This document shows, piece after piece, positions 18,465 to 31,332 of a DNA stretch of 64,000 nucleotides. The notes beneath the pieces were generated by a model, which was not told where the DNA came from, ran no database searches, and saw only the letters and a program-made list of their open reading frames with translations. This DNA is from Microbacterium oleivorans. GTDB lineage: Bacteria; Actinomycetota; Actinomycetes; Actinomycetales; Microbacteriaceae. The translations under genes were made by a program, and so were the position numbers. The stretch covers positions 2,790,001-2,854,000 of the forward strand of contig NZ_CP058316.1 in NCBI RefSeq assembly GCF_013389665.1. Reading direction: 5' to 3'. Numbering within the stretch: position 1 is the first letter of the stretch; each line of letters starts with the position of its first letter.

Positions 18465-19037
18465 TCAGATGTGGTACTCGGGGGCCGTGAGCAGCGCGCG
18501 CGTGTCTTCGCCGGCGCGCCGTGGCCGCGGCCGCGCCGGGACGCCGACCAGGACGGAGTCGGCGGGCGCGTCCTTCGTCACCACGGCGTTGGCGCCGACG
18601 ACGCTGCGGGCCCCGATGGTGATCGGGCCGAGGATCTTCGCGCCGGCACCGACGGCGACGCCGTCCTCGATGGTCGGATGCCGCTTGCCGGCGTGACGCG
18701 TCCGACCTCCCAGGGTCACCCCGTGGTACAGCAGCACGTCATCGCCGACGATCGCGGTCTCGCCGATGACGACGCCCATGCCGTGGTCGATGAAGAACCT
18801 CCGTCCGATGCGGGCGCCGGGATGGATCTCGATGCCGGTGACCCATCGCGTCAGCTGAGACCCGGCGCGCGCGAGGAAGCGCGCGCGCCGGAGCCACAGC
18901 AGGTGCATGACGCGATACGACCACACGGCGTGGAGCCCCGGGTACAGCAACGCGATCTCGAGTCCATTGCGCGCCGCGGGATCGCGGAGCTTGGCGGCGG
19001 CGAGATCCTCGCGGATGCGTACTCGGAGCCGGCGCAT
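18465..19037 (-). CDS. cysE: Serine O-acetyltransferase
   Basis: The 190-residue enzyme acetylates serine for cysteine synthesis. It has the short SATase form: an N-terminal helical part, then the left-handed beta helix with hexapeptide repeats from about residue 70, including [25 protein letters not shown] with the catalytic His, then [11 protein letters not shown]. Its ATG shares one base with the cysK stop (TGATG at 19039-19035), so it is translated after cysK. It converges on prfA. Confidence 0.94.
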   Translation of the reverse strand: MRRLRVRIREDLAAAKLRDPAARNGLEIALLYPGLHAVWSYRVMHLLWLRRARFLARAGSQLTRWVTGIEIHPGARIGRRFFIDHGMGVVIGETAIVGDDVLLYHGVTLGGRTRHAGKRHPTIEDGVAVGAGAKILGPITIGARSVVGANAVVTKDAPADSVLVGVPARPRPRRAGEDTRALLTAPEYHI

Positions 19038-19990
19038 CAGTCTTCGCGCAGGTCCGCGAACAGCGGCGTCGAGAGATAGCGCTCACCGAAGGAGGGGATG
19101 ATCACGACGATGTTCTTGCCCTCGGCCTCGGGGCGCGCGGCGACCTGCAGCGCCGCCCAGACCGCGGCGCCCGAGGAGATGCCGACGAGGATGCCCTCCT
19201 TCGACGCGACCTCGCGCGCGACACGGACCGCGTCGTCGAAGGTGACGTCCTGCACCTCGTCGATGACGCCCTGGTCGAGGATGGGCGGGATGAAGTTCGG
19301 CCCGATGCCCTGGATCTTGTGAGGGCCCGGCTTGCCCTCGGTCAGCAGGGGCGAGTCCTTCGGCTCGACCGCGACGACCTTCACATCGGCGACGCGCTCC
19401 TTCAGCACCTGGCCGACACCCGTGATGGTGCCGCCGGTGCCGATGCCGGCGACGAAGTAGCCGATCTCGCCGTCGGTGTCGCGCAGGATCTCCTCCGCGG
19501 TCGTGCGGCGGTGCACCTCCGGGTTGGCCTCGTTCGCGAACTGCTTCGCCAGCACCGCGCCCGGGGTCTCGGCGGCGATCCTCTCGGCCTCCGAGACGGC
19601 CCCCTTCATCCCGAGCGAAGGATCGGTGAGCACGAGCTCGGCGCCGTAGGCCTTGAGGAGGAGGCGACGCTCGGTCGACATCGAGGAGGGCATCGTCAGG
19701 ATCACGCGGTAGCCGCGGGCGGCGCCCACCATGGCCAGGGCGATGCCGGTGTTGCCGCTCGTGCCCTCCACGATCGTGCCGCCGGGCTGCAGCGCGCCGG
19801 CCTTCTCCGCCGCGTCGACGATCGCGATGCCCAGGCGGTCCTTGACCGACGATGCGGGGTTGTAGAACTCGAGCTTGGCCAGCACCGTGCCGGGGAGGCT
19901 CTCGCTGACGCGGTTCAGGCGCACGAGAGGGGTGTTGCCGTACGCGGTGGTGATGTCGGGGTGGATGCCGTGGGTGACCGGTTCGGACAT
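19037..19990 (-). CDS. cysK: Cysteine synthase A
   Basis: The 317-residue PLP enzyme makes cysteine from O-acetylserine and sulfide. The PLP lysine is Lys50 in [21 protein letters not shown] and GTGGTITG bind the cofactor phosphate. ATG 19990 follows AAAGG at good spacing; the frame is open upstream but lacks homology. A TAGGCT box at 20048-20043 on the minus strand would give a leader of about 45 bases. With cysE it forms a two-gene operon, and the two proteins form the cysteine synthase complex in other bacteria. Confidence 0.95.
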   Translation of the reverse strand: MSEPVTHGIHPDITTAYGNTPLVRLNRVSESLPGTVLAKLEFYNPASSVKDRLGIAIVDAAEKAGALQPGGTIVEGTSGNTGIALAMVGAARGYRVILTMPSSMSTERRLLLKAYGAELVLTDPSLGMKGAVSEAERIAAETPGAVLAKQFANEANPEVHRRTTAEEILRDTDGEIGYFVAGIGTGGTITGVGQVLKERVADVKVVAVEPKDSPLLTEGKPGPHKIQGIGPNFIPPILDQGVIDEVQDVTFDDAVRVAREVASKEGILVGISSGAAVWAALQVAARPEAEGKNIVVIIPSFGERYLSTPLFADLRED

Positions 19991-20098
19991 GACTGCCTTT
20001 CGAGTTTCGAGCGGGCGCCGGCGGGCGGCGGAATCGTGGCCCAGCCTATTGTCGCCACCTGATGACAGCGCCGAATGTGACGAATCCGACGGGCTGGC

Positions 20099-20104
20099 TA
20101 GGCT
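20099..20104 (+). promoter_or_regulatory. -10 box TAGGCT before prmC
   Basis: TAGGCT lies 11 bases before the prmC ATG. It gives prmC its own promoter, needed because the opposite-strand cysteine genes cut it off from prfA. Confidence 0.5.
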
Positions 20105-20115
20105 TATCGGCGGCC

Positions 20116-20997
20116 ATGAGCACCCCACCCGCATCCCGTTCCCGTCTGACCGACCTCGTCCGCGCCGCGACGGTCGAGCTCGAGGCGGCGTTCGTGCCGA
20201 CCCCGCGGGTCGATGCCGAGCTCCTCGCGGCGCACGTTCTCGACATCGAACGGGGCGAGCTGTCGGCGGCGCTGTTCCGCGGCGACGAGATCCCCGCCGC
20301 TGCCGCGGGGCGCTATGCCGACCTCGTCGCCCGGCGCGCCGCCCGCGAACCGTTGCAGCACCTCACCGGCACCGCTCCCTTCCGCCATCTCGAGCTGCGG
20401 GTCGGACCCGGGGTGTTCGTCCCACGCCCCGAGACCGAGACGGTGGCCCAGATCGCGATCGACCTCCTCCGCGCCGCCGCCGGGCCCGCCCCGATCGCCG
20501 TCGATCTGGGCACGGGGTCGGGAGCCATCGCGCTCTCCCTGGCCACCGAGGTGCCGCACGCGCGCGTCCACGCCGCCGAGAACTCCGTGGACGCCTTCAT
20601 CTGGACGAAGGAGAACTTCGCCCTGGTCGGCGCTCCGAACGCGCGCCTGGCCTTCATCGACCTCGAAGTCGCCTTCCCCGAGCTCGACGGATCGGTCTCG
20701 GTGCTGGTGTCGAACCCGCCGTACGTGCCCGACGAGGCGGTCCCGCGCGACCCCGAGGTGCGGCTGTGGGATCCGCCCGCGGCGCTGTACGGGGGAGCGG
20801 ACGGGCTCGACGTGGTGCGCACCCTGTCACGGGTCGGGCTGCGGCTCGTCCACCCCGGCGGCAGCATCGTCATCGAGCACGGCGAGCTCCAGGCGGCGGC
20901 GATCCGCGGCATCCTCACCGCCGACGGCTGGTCCGCCGCGGCGACGCACCCCGACCTGACGATGCGTGATCGGACGACCACGGCCCTCCGTTCCTGA
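20116..20997 (+). CDS. prmC: Release factor glutamine methyltransferase
   Basis: The 293-residue SAM-dependent enzyme methylates the Gln of the GGQ motif in release factors. The N-terminal helical domain (about 1-95) is followed by the methyltransferase core with [17 protein letters not shown] (SAM binding) and NPPY at 200-203, which holds the target glutamine. ATG 20116 is the start of homology. Transcription probably continues to the TsaC-like gene and the cell-envelope genes. Confidence 0.94.
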   Translation: MSTPPASRSRLTDLVRAATVELEAAFVPTPRVDAELLAAHVLDIERGELSAALFRGDEIPAAAAGRYADLVARRAAREPLQHLTGTAPFRHLELRVGPGVFVPRPETETVAQIAIDLLRAAAGPAPIAVDLGTGSGAIALSLATEVPHARVHAAENSVDAFIWTKENFALVGAPNARLAFIDLEVAFPELDGSVSVLVSNPPYVPDEAVPRDPEVRLWDPPAALYGGADGLDVVRTLSRVGLRLVHPGGSIVIEHGELQAAAIRGILTADGWSAAATHPDLTMRDRTTTALRS

Positions 20998-21016
20998 GCC
21001 GTCGGCCCTCTCGCCG

Positions 21017-21022
21017 TACACT
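21017..21022 (+). promoter_or_regulatory. -10 box TACACT before the TsaC-like gene
   Basis: TACACT ends nine bases before ATG 21032 in a 34-base gap. It would allow transcription separate from prmC. Confidence 0.4.
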
Positions 21023-21031
21023 GGAGCGGTC

Positions 21032-21790
21032 ATGTCTCCCGTTTTCGACTGCCGCGATGAGACCCAGGTGCTCCCCGGCATGCGTCAGGCGCGCCAGGCC
21101 ATCGGTCGCGGCGAGCTCATCGTCATGCCCACCGACACCGTCTACGGCGTCGCGGCGGACGCGTTCAGCGCATCCGCCGTGGCCGCGCTGCTCGCGGCCA
21201 AGGGGCGCGGGCGGCAGTCGCCGCCGCCGGTCCTCGTCGCCGGGATCTCGACCATGCGCGCGCTCGTGGCCGAGGTGCCCGAGGCGGTGGAGAGACTCGT
21301 CGAGGCGTTCTGGCCGGGCGGACTCACCATCGTGCTGCCCGCGCAGCCGTCGCTGTCGTGGGATCTCGGCGAGACCCGGGGCACGGTCGCGGTGCGCATG
21401 CCCGCCGACCGCTTCGCGCTCGAGCTGCTCGAGGAATGCGGTCCACTCGCCGTCTCGAGCGCGAACCTCACGAAGATGCCCGCCGCGGTCTCGATCGACG
21501 ACGCGGTCCGGATGCTGGGCGACAGCGTCGCGGTGTATCTCGACGGCGGACCGGCGGCGACGGGGATCGCGTCGACGATCATCGACGCCACGACGCTGGT
21601 CGGCGCGGAGCCGTCACCGGTGCGCGTCCTGCGCGACGGAGCGGTCAGCCGCGAGGCGCTCCGGGACGTGCTGGGGGAGCTGCTCGAACCCGACCCCGAG
21701 CCCGAGCACGCCGAGGCCGCCAACCGCACGCCACCGGAGCAGCGCTCCTCCGGCGACCCCGGTGGGCCCGCCGGCGGCAGCGTCGCGTGA
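21032..21790 (+). CDS. L-threonylcarbamoyladenylate synthase (Sua5/TsaC family)
   Basis: The 252-residue protein has the YrdC-like fold: RGELIVMPTDTVYGVAADAF near residue 25, KGR at about 58, FWPGGLTIVLPA, VAVRMP and SSANLTK. It makes threonylcarbamoyl-AMP from threonine, bicarbonate and ATP for t6A modification of tRNA. The C-terminal tail after about 210 is acidic and Pro-rich. Its stop overlaps the GTG of the next gene as GTGA. Confidence 0.92.
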   Translation: MSPVFDCRDETQVLPGMRQARQAIGRGELIVMPTDTVYGVAADAFSASAVAALLAAKGRGRQSPPPVLVAGISTMRALVAEVPEAVERLVEAFWPGGLTIVLPAQPSLSWDLGETRGTVAVRMPADRFALELLEECGPLAVSSANLTKMPAAVSIDDAVRMLGDSVAVYLDGGPAATGIASTIIDATTLVGAEPSPVRVLRDGAVSREALRDVLGELLEPDPEPEHAEAANRTPPEQRSSGDPGGPAGGSVA

Positions 21791-22944
21791 GGCTGTACCT
21801 GGCGACCTTCGTCGTCACGGCGATCCTCACGTTCGGCCTCACCTGGCTCGTCCTCCGGGTCAGCCTGCGCTACAAGCTGTACCCCGCCATCCGTGAGCGG
21901 GACGTGCACAAGACGCCGACGCCCAGACTCGGCGGAGTCGGGATGTTCCTGGGGGCCGCGGCCGCCATCCTCACGTCGTCGCAGATCCCGTTCTTCTCGA
22001 TCTTCTGGGCCCGACCCGAGCCCATCTGGGCCATCCTCGGCGCGACCGCCCTGATCGTCGCGGTGGGTGTCGCCGACGACCTGTGGGACCTGGACTGGCT
22101 CATCAAGCTCGGCGCGCAGTTCCTCGCCGCCGGCATCGTGGTCGGTTTCGGGGGCGTTCAGCTGTACTCGATCCCGGTGGGCGGGCAGACGGTCGTCTCG
22201 AGCGCGGCGAGCTTCACCATCTCGGTGTTCTCCATCGTGGTGGTGATGAACGCGGTGAACTTCATCGACGGCCTCGACGGGCTCGTCGCGGGGGTGGCCC
22301 TCATCGCCAACGGCGTGTTCTTCACGTACACGTACCTGCTCGCGCGGGATTTCGGGAGCAGCAGCTACGCCGATCTCGCGTCGTTCCTGGCCGTGGTGCT
22401 CCTCGGTGTGTGCGCGGGGTTCCTGCCGCTGAACTGGAACCCGGCCAAGCTGTTCATGGGCGACTCGGGGGCGCTCATGATCGGGTTGCTGATGGCCTGC
22501 TCGGCCATCCTCGTCACGGGTACCCTCGTGCCCGCCACCGGCGACAACGACGTGTTCGGGCGCTCGCAGCTTCTGGGTGCGTTCATCCCGATCCTGCTGC
22601 CGGTCGTGGTCGTGCTGCTCCCGCTGCTCGACTTCGGCATGGCGGTGATCCGCCGGATGTCGCGCGGGAAGTCGCCCTTCTCGCCCGACCGCAAGCACCT
22701 CCACCACCGCATGCTCGACATGGGGCACACCGATCGCGACGCGGTGCTGATCTTCTATTCGTGGACGACCGTCGTCAGCCTCTCGGTGCTGCTGATGTAC
22801 ATCGGCACGACAGCCGCGTGGCCGGGGGACTACCTCCTGGGGCTCGCCTTCCTCGTGCTGGGTGTCGCGGCCTGCCTCGTCGTCACCTTCATCCCCGCCC
22901 GACCCGCGCGCTCCACCGCCTCCGAGAAAGAGCTCACCTCGTGA
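21787..22944 (+). CDS. WecA/MraY-type polyprenyl-phosphate sugar-1-phosphate transferase
   Basis: The 385-residue integral membrane protein has about ten hydrophobic segments and the family motifs: VGVADDLWDLD (Mg-binding Asp pair), NAVNFIDGLDGLVAG and the loop RKHLHHRMLDMGH. Such enzymes transfer GlcNAc-1-P or a related sugar to decaprenyl phosphate. In mycobacteria the gene at this position, between sua5 and the atp operon, is a WecA (Rv1302) that starts arabinogalactan linker synthesis. For this organism, a cell-wall glycopolymer role is inferred. GTG 21787 overlaps the previous stop by four bases. Confidence 0.92.
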   Translation: MRLYLATFVVTAILTFGLTWLVLRVSLRYKLYPAIRERDVHKTPTPRLGGVGMFLGAAAAILTSSQIPFFSIFWARPEPIWAILGATALIVAVGVADDLWDLDWLIKLGAQFLAAGIVVGFGGVQLYSIPVGGQTVVSSAASFTISVFSIVVVMNAVNFIDGLDGLVAGVALIANGVFFTYTYLLARDFGSSSYADLASFLAVVLLGVCAGFLPLNWNPAKLFMGDSGALMIGLLMACSAILVTGTLVPATGDNDVFGRSQLLGAFIPILLPVVVVLLPLLDFGMAVIRRMSRGKSPFSPDRKHLHHRMLDMGHTDRDAVLIFYSWTTVVSLSVLLMYIGTTAAWPGDYLLGLAFLVLGVAACLVVTFIPARPARSTASEKELTS

Positions 22945-23426
22945 CTTCCGCCACTCCCGACCCGTCCGCCCGCAACCGCATCTCCAGCACCCCGGTGCTG
23001 CGCGCCGCGCTGGTGTGGGGGATGGTGGTCGGTGTCGTCGTCGCCGCGGCCATGGCCCTCGTGGGCGGGTTGCTCGCTGGGCCCGACGGCGCGTGGAGCG
23101 GCGTCCTGGGCGCACTCGTGGGGATCGTCTTCCCCGCGTTCACGGCGCTCAGCATCCTCCTCGGCAACCACTGGTACGGCCACCCGCAGTGGCTCCAGAT
23201 CTTCTTCGCGGTGGTGATGGGGACGTGGCTGCTGAAGTTCGTGCTGGTCATCGTCGCCCTGCTGCTGCTGTTCCAGGTCGAATGGCTCGAGCGGGGGATC
23301 TTCGCCCTCGCCGTGATCGTCGCGGCCGTCGCGTCGCTCGTCGTCGACCTCGTCGTGCTCAGCCGCATGCGGCTGTCCGGAGCCTCGGACGTGACACTCC
23401 CGACCGCCGACTCGATCGACGATTAG
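22941..23426 (+). CDS. AtpI-like membrane protein ahead of the ATP synthase genes
   Basis: The 161-residue protein has four hydrophobic segments at about 22-46, 54-72, 81-108 and 113-140. Position directly before atpB and the four-helix layout fit AtpI-like accessory proteins, which help c-ring assembly or ion handling, but sequence similarity cannot be judged by eye. GTG 22941 overlaps the previous stop by four bases. Confidence 0.7.
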   Translation: MTSATPDPSARNRISSTPVLRAALVWGMVVGVVVAAAMALVGGLLAGPDGAWSGVLGALVGIVFPAFTALSILLGNHWYGHPQWLQIFFAVVMGTWLLKFVLVIVALLLLFQVEWLERGIFALAVIVAAVASLVVDLVVLSRMRLSGASDVTLPTADSIDD

Positions 23427-23456
23427 GTCGAGCCGGAACCTTTGGTAGTGTGGGAC

Positions 23457-23462
23457 TACACT
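23457..23462 (+). promoter_or_regulatory. -10 box TACACT, candidate atp operon promoter
   Basis: TACACT lies in the 142-base gap before atpB. GTAGT (23445-23449) and ACTAC (23455-23459) form a short inverted repeat that overlaps the box. No good -35 is seen. A leader of about 100 bases would result. Confidence 0.4.
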
Positions 23463-23568
23463 CTGCGGCCGGTGTGCAGTGGCGACACTGAGGCCCCGCT
23501 GGAGTCGTTCCCCTTCTAAACCCTCACCGAGCTAGTCCTGGCTGGCCCGAGAAGCTGGAGCCAATACG

Positions 23569-24658
<1,090 letters not shown>

Positions 24659-24689
24659 TCCCGACGCGACCCACAGATAAGGAGACAGG

Positions 24690-25244
24690 ATGCTGAACGC
24701 TCTTGTCACGATTGCGGCTGAGGAGGGATCGGACCAGATTCCGATCCTGCCGGCCTATTACGACATCATCTGGTCGGCCGTCTGCTTCCTCGTCATCATC
24801 TTCGTCGTGGTGCGCTATGCGATGCCCCGGCTCAACACGGTGCTCGACGCGCGCAGCGCTGCCATCGAAGGCAACATCGCCAAGGCGGACGAGGCGCAGC
24901 GCAAGGCCGAGCAGGCTCTCGAGGAGTACACGGCGCAGCTCGCCGAGGCTCGCAAGGAAGCCGGCGAGATCCGCGACGCCGCTCGCGAGGACGGTCGCAA
25001 GATCGTCAGCGAGGCGAAGCACAACGCATCGGCCGAGGCTGAACGCCTCACCGCGGCCGCGCACACGCAGATCGAGGCCGAGCGCCAGGCGGCGGTCGTC
25101 TCGCTGCGCAGCGAGGTCGGCTCGTTGGCGCTCGATCTGGCCGGCGGTGTGATCGGTGAGACCCTCTCGGACGACCAGAAGGCCCAGGCCGTCGTCGACC
25201 GATTCCTCAGCGAGCTCGAGGCTTCCGAGAAGGCGTCCAACTGA
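24690..25244 (+). CDS. atpF: ATP synthase subunit b
   Basis: The 184-residue stalk subunit has one transmembrane segment at about 24-45 (IIWSAVCFLVIIFVVV), then a long charged helix rich in Ala/Glu/Lys/Arg that dimerises as the peripheral stalk. ATG 24690 follows AAGGAG. It ends in TGATG, sharing one base with atpH. Confidence 0.95.
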   Translation: MLNALVTIAAEEGSDQIPILPAYYDIIWSAVCFLVIIFVVVRYAMPRLNTVLDARSAAIEGNIAKADEAQRKAEQALEEYTAQLAEARKEAGEIRDAAREDGRKIVSEAKHNASAEAERLTAAAHTQIEAERQAAVVSLRSEVGSLALDLAGGVIGETLSDDQKAQAVVDRFLSELEASEKASN

Positions 25245-26032
25245 TGGGCAGCGCGACCACTCAGGCACTCGTCGCGACGACGGCGGCGATCGGCGAGACG
25301 GCCGGGCTGACGCTCGACGTGGCCGGTGAGCTGTTCGTCGCCGCGCGGGCTCTGGCGGACTCGCCGCAGCTGAGCGGCGCGCTGACGGACAACGCGGCCT
25401 CGCCGCAGGCCCGCGACCAGGTCGTGAGCGACGTGTTCGGCTCGGCGTTCGCGTCGCAGACCGTCTCGCTGCTCCGCACGGCCGTCGTCCAGCGCTGGTC
25501 GTCGGTCGACGATTTCGTGGATGCCGTCGAGGAGCTCGCCATCCGGGCTGCGGCCGTCGCCGACGCCGGCGACGTCGAGAACGAGCTCTTCGGGGTGCTG
25601 CACACCGTGGCGGCCAACCCCGAGCTCGAGCTCGCGCTGGGCAGCCGTATCGGTGAGGCGGCCCAGAAGGGCGCGCTCGTCGACCGTCTGCTCGACGGCC
25701 GTGCCGGGGCCGGCGCCCGCCTCATCGCCTCGGCGATCGTGCAGCGTCCCCGCGAGCGCCGGGTGCGCCAGCTGCTCGAGCGCGCGATCCGCATCGTGTC
25801 GAGCCAGCGCGGGCGCGTCGTCGCCACCGTGCGCGTCGCCGCCCCGCTGAACGACCATCAGCGGGCCCGCCTGACCGACACCCTCTCGAGCCGCTACGGC
25901 ACCGCCGTCTCGCTCAACCTGCTCGTCGACCCCACGGTCGTCGGCGGGCTGCGCATCGAGATCGGCGACGACGTCATCGACGCCACCGTGGCCTCTCGCC
26001 TCTCCGATCTCCGCCAGCGACTGGCGGGCTGA
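25244..26032 (+). CDS. atpH: ATP synthase subunit delta
   Basis: The 262-residue subunit joins the peripheral stalk to F1. The C-terminal region, VVATVRVAAPLNDHQRARLTDTLSSRYG through VGGLRIEIGDDVIDATVASRLSDLRQRL, is the conserved OSCP signature. It is longer than the 180-residue E. coli form, as usual in actinobacteria. A 72-base gap follows before atpA. Confidence 0.94.
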   Translation: MGSATTQALVATTAAIGETAGLTLDVAGELFVAARALADSPQLSGALTDNAASPQARDQVVSDVFGSAFASQTVSLLRTAVVQRWSSVDDFVDAVEELAIRAAAVADAGDVENELFGVLHTVAANPELELALGSRIGEAAQKGALVDRLLDGRAGAGARLIASAIVQRPRERRVRQLLERAIRIVSSQRGRVVATVRVAAPLNDHQRARLTDTLSSRYGTAVSLNLLVDPTVVGGLRIEIGDDVIDATVASRLSDLRQRLAG

Positions 26033-26104
26033 CCACCACACCGCCCGCAGGGGCGGACCGGCCGGACGCATCCGGACCCACAGACTCAGGACCGAAGGAA
26101 CACC

Positions 26105-27745
26105 ATGGCAGAACTGTCCATCAGCCCGGATGTCATCCGTGACGCGCTGAAAGACTTCGTCGCCGCGTACGAGCCCACCGGGGCCGCCGCGACCGAGGTC
26201 GGCACCGTCGTCGACGCGGCCGACGGCATCGCCCACGTCGAGGGTCTGCCCGGCGTCATGGCGAACGAGCTCGTCCGCTTCGAGAACGGCGTCGAGGGCC
26301 TAGCCCAGAACCTCGACGAGCACGAGATCGGTGTCGTCGTCCTCGGCGACTTCGCCGGCGTGCAGGCGGGCCAGAAGGTCACCCGCACCGGCGAGGTGCT
26401 GTCGGTGGGCGTGGGCGAGGGCTACCTCGGTCGTGTCGTCGACCCGCTCGGCAACCCGATCGACGGCCTCGGCGCGATCGCGTCCGAGGGACGACGTGCC
26501 CTCGAGCTTCAGGCGCCCGGCGTCATGCAGCGAAAGAGCGTGCACGAGCCGATGCAGACCGGCATCAAGGCCATCGACGCGATGATCCCGGTCGGCCGCG
26601 GTCAGCGTCAGCTGATCATCGGCGACCGCCAGACCGGCAAGACGGCGATCGCGATCGACACGATCATCAACCAGAAGGCCAACTGGGAGTCGGGCGACGT
26701 CAGCAAGCAGGTCCGCTGCATCTACGTCGCCATCGGCCAGAAGGGCTCGACCATCGCCTCGGTGAAGGGCGCGCTCGAGGACGCCGGTGCCATGGAGTAC
26801 ACGACGATCGTCGCGGCCCCGGCATCCGACCCGGCCGGCTTCAAGTACCTCGCGCCGTACACCGGTTCGGCCATCGGCCAGCACTGGATGTACGAGGGCA
26901 AGCACGTCCTGATCATCTTCGACGACCTGTCGAAGCAGGCCGAGGCCTACCGTGCGGTGTCGCTCCTCCTGCGTCGCCCGCCGGGCCGCGAGGCGTACCC
27001 CGGTGACGTCTTCTACCTGCACTCGCGTCTGCTCGAGCGCTGCGCCAAGCTGTCCGACGAGCTGGGCGCCGGATCGATGACGGGTCTGCCGATCATCGAG
27101 ACGAAGGCCAACGACGTCTCGGCGTACATCCCGACCAACGTGATCTCGATCACCGACGGCCAGATCTTCCTCCAGTCCGACCTCTTCAACGCCAACCAGC
27201 GTCCCGCGGTCGACGTGGGTATCTCCGTCTCGCGCGTCGGCGGTGACGCTCAGGTCAAGTCGATCAAGAAGGTCTCGGGCACGCTGAAGCTCGAGCTCGC
27301 GCAGTACCGCTCGCTCGAGGCGTTCGCGATGTTCGCATCCGACCTGGATGCCGCATCCCGTCGCCAGCTGGCGCGCGGTGCCCGTCTGACCGAGCTGCTC
27401 AAGCAGCCGCAGTACTCGCCGTACCCCGTCGAGGAGCAGGTCGTCTCGATCTGGGCCGGAACCAACGGCAAGCTCGACACCATCGAGGTCGAGGACGTGC
27501 TGCGTTTCGAGCGGGATCTGCTCGACCACCTCGGGCGCAACACCTCGATCCTCGACACGCTGCGTGAGACCAACGTGCTCAGCGACGACATCGCCGCCGA
27601 GCTCGAGAAGGTCGTCGACGAGTTCGTGCTCGAGTTCCAGGGCGGAAAGGGCCAGGCGATCAACAAGCCGGGCCGGGAAGACATCGCCGCCGCAGAGGCC
27701 GAAGACGTGAACCAGGAGCAGATCGTCAAGGGCCGCCGCGGCTGA
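26105..27745 (+). CDS. atpA: ATP synthase subunit alpha
   Basis: The 546-residue F1 subunit has the Walker A motif GDRQTGKT near 176, the arginine finger segment near the C-terminal part of the nucleotide domain ([13 protein letters not shown]) and the C-terminal helical domain. The last 40 residues are a charged actinobacterial extension. ATG 26105 follows GAAGGAA. The gap before it holds CCGCCC/GGGGCGG, a possible small stem. Confidence 0.97.
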   Translation: MAELSISPDVIRDALKDFVAAYEPTGAAATEVGTVVDAADGIAHVEGLPGVMANELVRFENGVEGLAQNLDEHEIGVVVLGDFAGVQAGQKVTRTGEVLSVGVGEGYLGRVVDPLGNPIDGLGAIASEGRRALELQAPGVMQRKSVHEPMQTGIKAIDAMIPVGRGQRQLIIGDRQTGKTAIAIDTIINQKANWESGDVSKQVRCIYVAIGQKGSTIASVKGALEDAGAMEYTTIVAAPASDPAGFKYLAPYTGSAIGQHWMYEGKHVLIIFDDLSKQAEAYRAVSLLLRRPPGREAYPGDVFYLHSRLLERCAKLSDELGAGSMTGLPIIETKANDVSAYIPTNVISITDGQIFLQSDLFNANQRPAVDVGISVSRVGGDAQVKSIKKVSGTLKLELAQYRSLEAFAMFASDLDAASRRQLARGARLTELLKQPQYSPYPVEEQVVSIWAGTNGKLDTIEVEDVLRFERDLLDHLGRNTSILDTLRETNVLSDDIAAELEKVVDEFVLEFQGGKGQAINKPGREDIAAAEAEDVNQEQIVKGRRG

Positions 27746-27763
27746 CGCGGAGGACGACACACT

Positions 27764-30134
<2,371 letters not shown>

Positions 30135-30135
30135 C

Positions 30136-30393
30136 ATGGCTCTGACGGTCACGCTCGTCTCCGCCGAGGCGGAGGTCTGGTCCGGCGAGGCCACCCTCGT
30201 CGTGGCCAAGACGGTCGAGGGCGAGATCGGCTTCATGGCTGGTCACGAGCCGGTCCTGGCCATCCTGGCCGAGGGCCAGGTCCGCATCACCCAGCCGGGC
30301 GGCGGCAAGATCGTCGCCAACGCCCAGGACGGGTTCCTGTCGATGGAGGGTGACGAGCTCACCATCGTGGCCGGAAACGCCGCACTGGCCTGA
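30136..30393 (+). CDS. atpC: ATP synthase subunit epsilon
   Basis: The 85-residue product is the short actinobacterial epsilon, made of the beta-sandwich domain with GEIGFMAGHEPVLAIL and VANAQDGFLSMEGDELTIVAG. It lacks most of the C-terminal helical hairpin that inhibits hydrolysis in E. coli. ATG 30136 lies one base after the atpD stop. The operon ends at the palindrome 30407-30440. Confidence 0.95.
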   Translation: MALTVTLVSAEAEVWSGEATLVVAKTVEGEIGFMAGHEPVLAILAEGQVRITQPGGGKIVANAQDGFLSMEGDELTIVAGNAALA

Positions 30394-30406
30394 CGCGAGA
30401 ACACGA

Positions 30407-30440
30407 CGAGAGACCACACCCGGCCGGGTGTGGTCTCTCG
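30407..30440 (+). terminator. 34-base perfect palindrome ending the atp operon
   Basis: CGAGAGACCACACCCGG (30407-30423) is followed directly by its exact reverse complement (30424-30440). Fourteen or fifteen bp of stem remain after allowing a small loop. It begins 14 bases after atpC and ends eight bases before the yaaA ribosome binding site. No U-tract is present. Confidence 0.8.
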
Positions 30441-30459
30441 CGTTGAGGGAGGAGATCGG

Positions 30460-31212
30460 ATGCTGGTGCTGCTGCCCCCGTCCGAGACCAAGCGCAGCGG
30501 GGGAGCGGGCGAGCCGCTCGATCTCACCCGGCTCGCGCTGCCGCAGCTGCTGCCCGAGCGCCGCGTCGTCGTGGATGCCCTCGTGAAGCTGTCCGCCGAC
30601 ACCGAGACCGCCGTGCGCGTGCTCAAGCTCAGCGCACGCCAGCACGACGACATCGCGCGCAACGCCGAGCTGAAGTCGGCGCCGACGATGGCTGCCGTCG
30701 ACCGCTACACCGGCGTCCTGTTCGATGCGCTGGGGGCGGACTCGCTCGACGCTCCTGCCCGGCGTTGGCTCGGAGCGCACGCGCTCATCCAGTCGGCGCC
30801 GTTCGGTCCGATCGGTGCCCTCGACCCGATCCCCGCGTACCGCCTGGCCGCCGGCACGGCGGTGCCGGGTGCACCGCCGCTGCGACGCCACTGGGCGGCT
30901 GCGGCATCCGCGGCGCTGGAGGCCCTGGACGCGCCGTTCGTGCTCGATCTGCGATCCGAGGCCTACGTCGCGCTGGCGCCCCTCCCCGCGACGACTCCTT
31001 CTGCGTTCGTCCGTGTCGTCACGGCGGCGGGCGACGGAACGGTGCGGGCACTCAATCACTTCAACAAGCACGCGAAGGGCGAGCTGGTGCGTGCCTTGGC
31101 GCAGGCGCGTCCCCGGATCGCCTCGCGGTCGGGTTTCGTCCGCTGGGCCGACGCGGCCGGCTGGGCGGTGCGCGACGCGGGCGGCGCCGGCGAGGTGCAG
31201 CTCGTCGTCTGA
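30460..31212 (+). CDS. yaaA: YaaA family protein (DUF328), peroxide stress type
   Basis: The 250-residue protein starts MLVLLPPSETKRSGG, the family N-terminus, and has RYTGVLFDAL, FGPIGALDPIPAYRLA and the C-terminal FNKHAKGELVRALAQ motif. E. coli YaaA limits free iron and DNA damage during peroxide stress; the same is assumed here. ATG 30460 is fixed by GAGGGAGGAG (30445-30454), right after the atp palindrome, so its expression may rest on read-through or an unseen promoter. Confidence 0.88.
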   Translation: MLVLLPPSETKRSGGAGEPLDLTRLALPQLLPERRVVVDALVKLSADTETAVRVLKLSARQHDDIARNAELKSAPTMAAVDRYTGVLFDALGADSLDAPARRWLGAHALIQSAPFGPIGALDPIPAYRLAAGTAVPGAPPLRRHWAAAASAALEALDAPFVLDLRSEAYVALAPLPATTPSAFVRVVTAAGDGTVRALNHFNKHAKGELVRALAQARPRIASRSGFVRWADAAGWAVRDAGGAGEVQLVV

Positions 31213-31270
31213 GTGCGACGCGGGCGATGGGCCGTCGTGGCAGATCCCACGCGCGGGTTCGGGTTTTCGC

Positions 31271-31276
31271 TAGCAT
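31271..31276 (+). promoter_or_regulatory. -10 box TAGCAT before the DUF5684-like gene
   Basis: TAGCAT lies 56 bases before ATG 31333, in the 120-base gap after yaaA. It would give a leader of about 50 bases. Confidence 0.4.
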
Positions 31277-31332
31277 GAGCGGCGACCGCCGGTGCGCCTG
31301 CACGGTGCGAGTCACGACTGAGGAGGTCGTCC

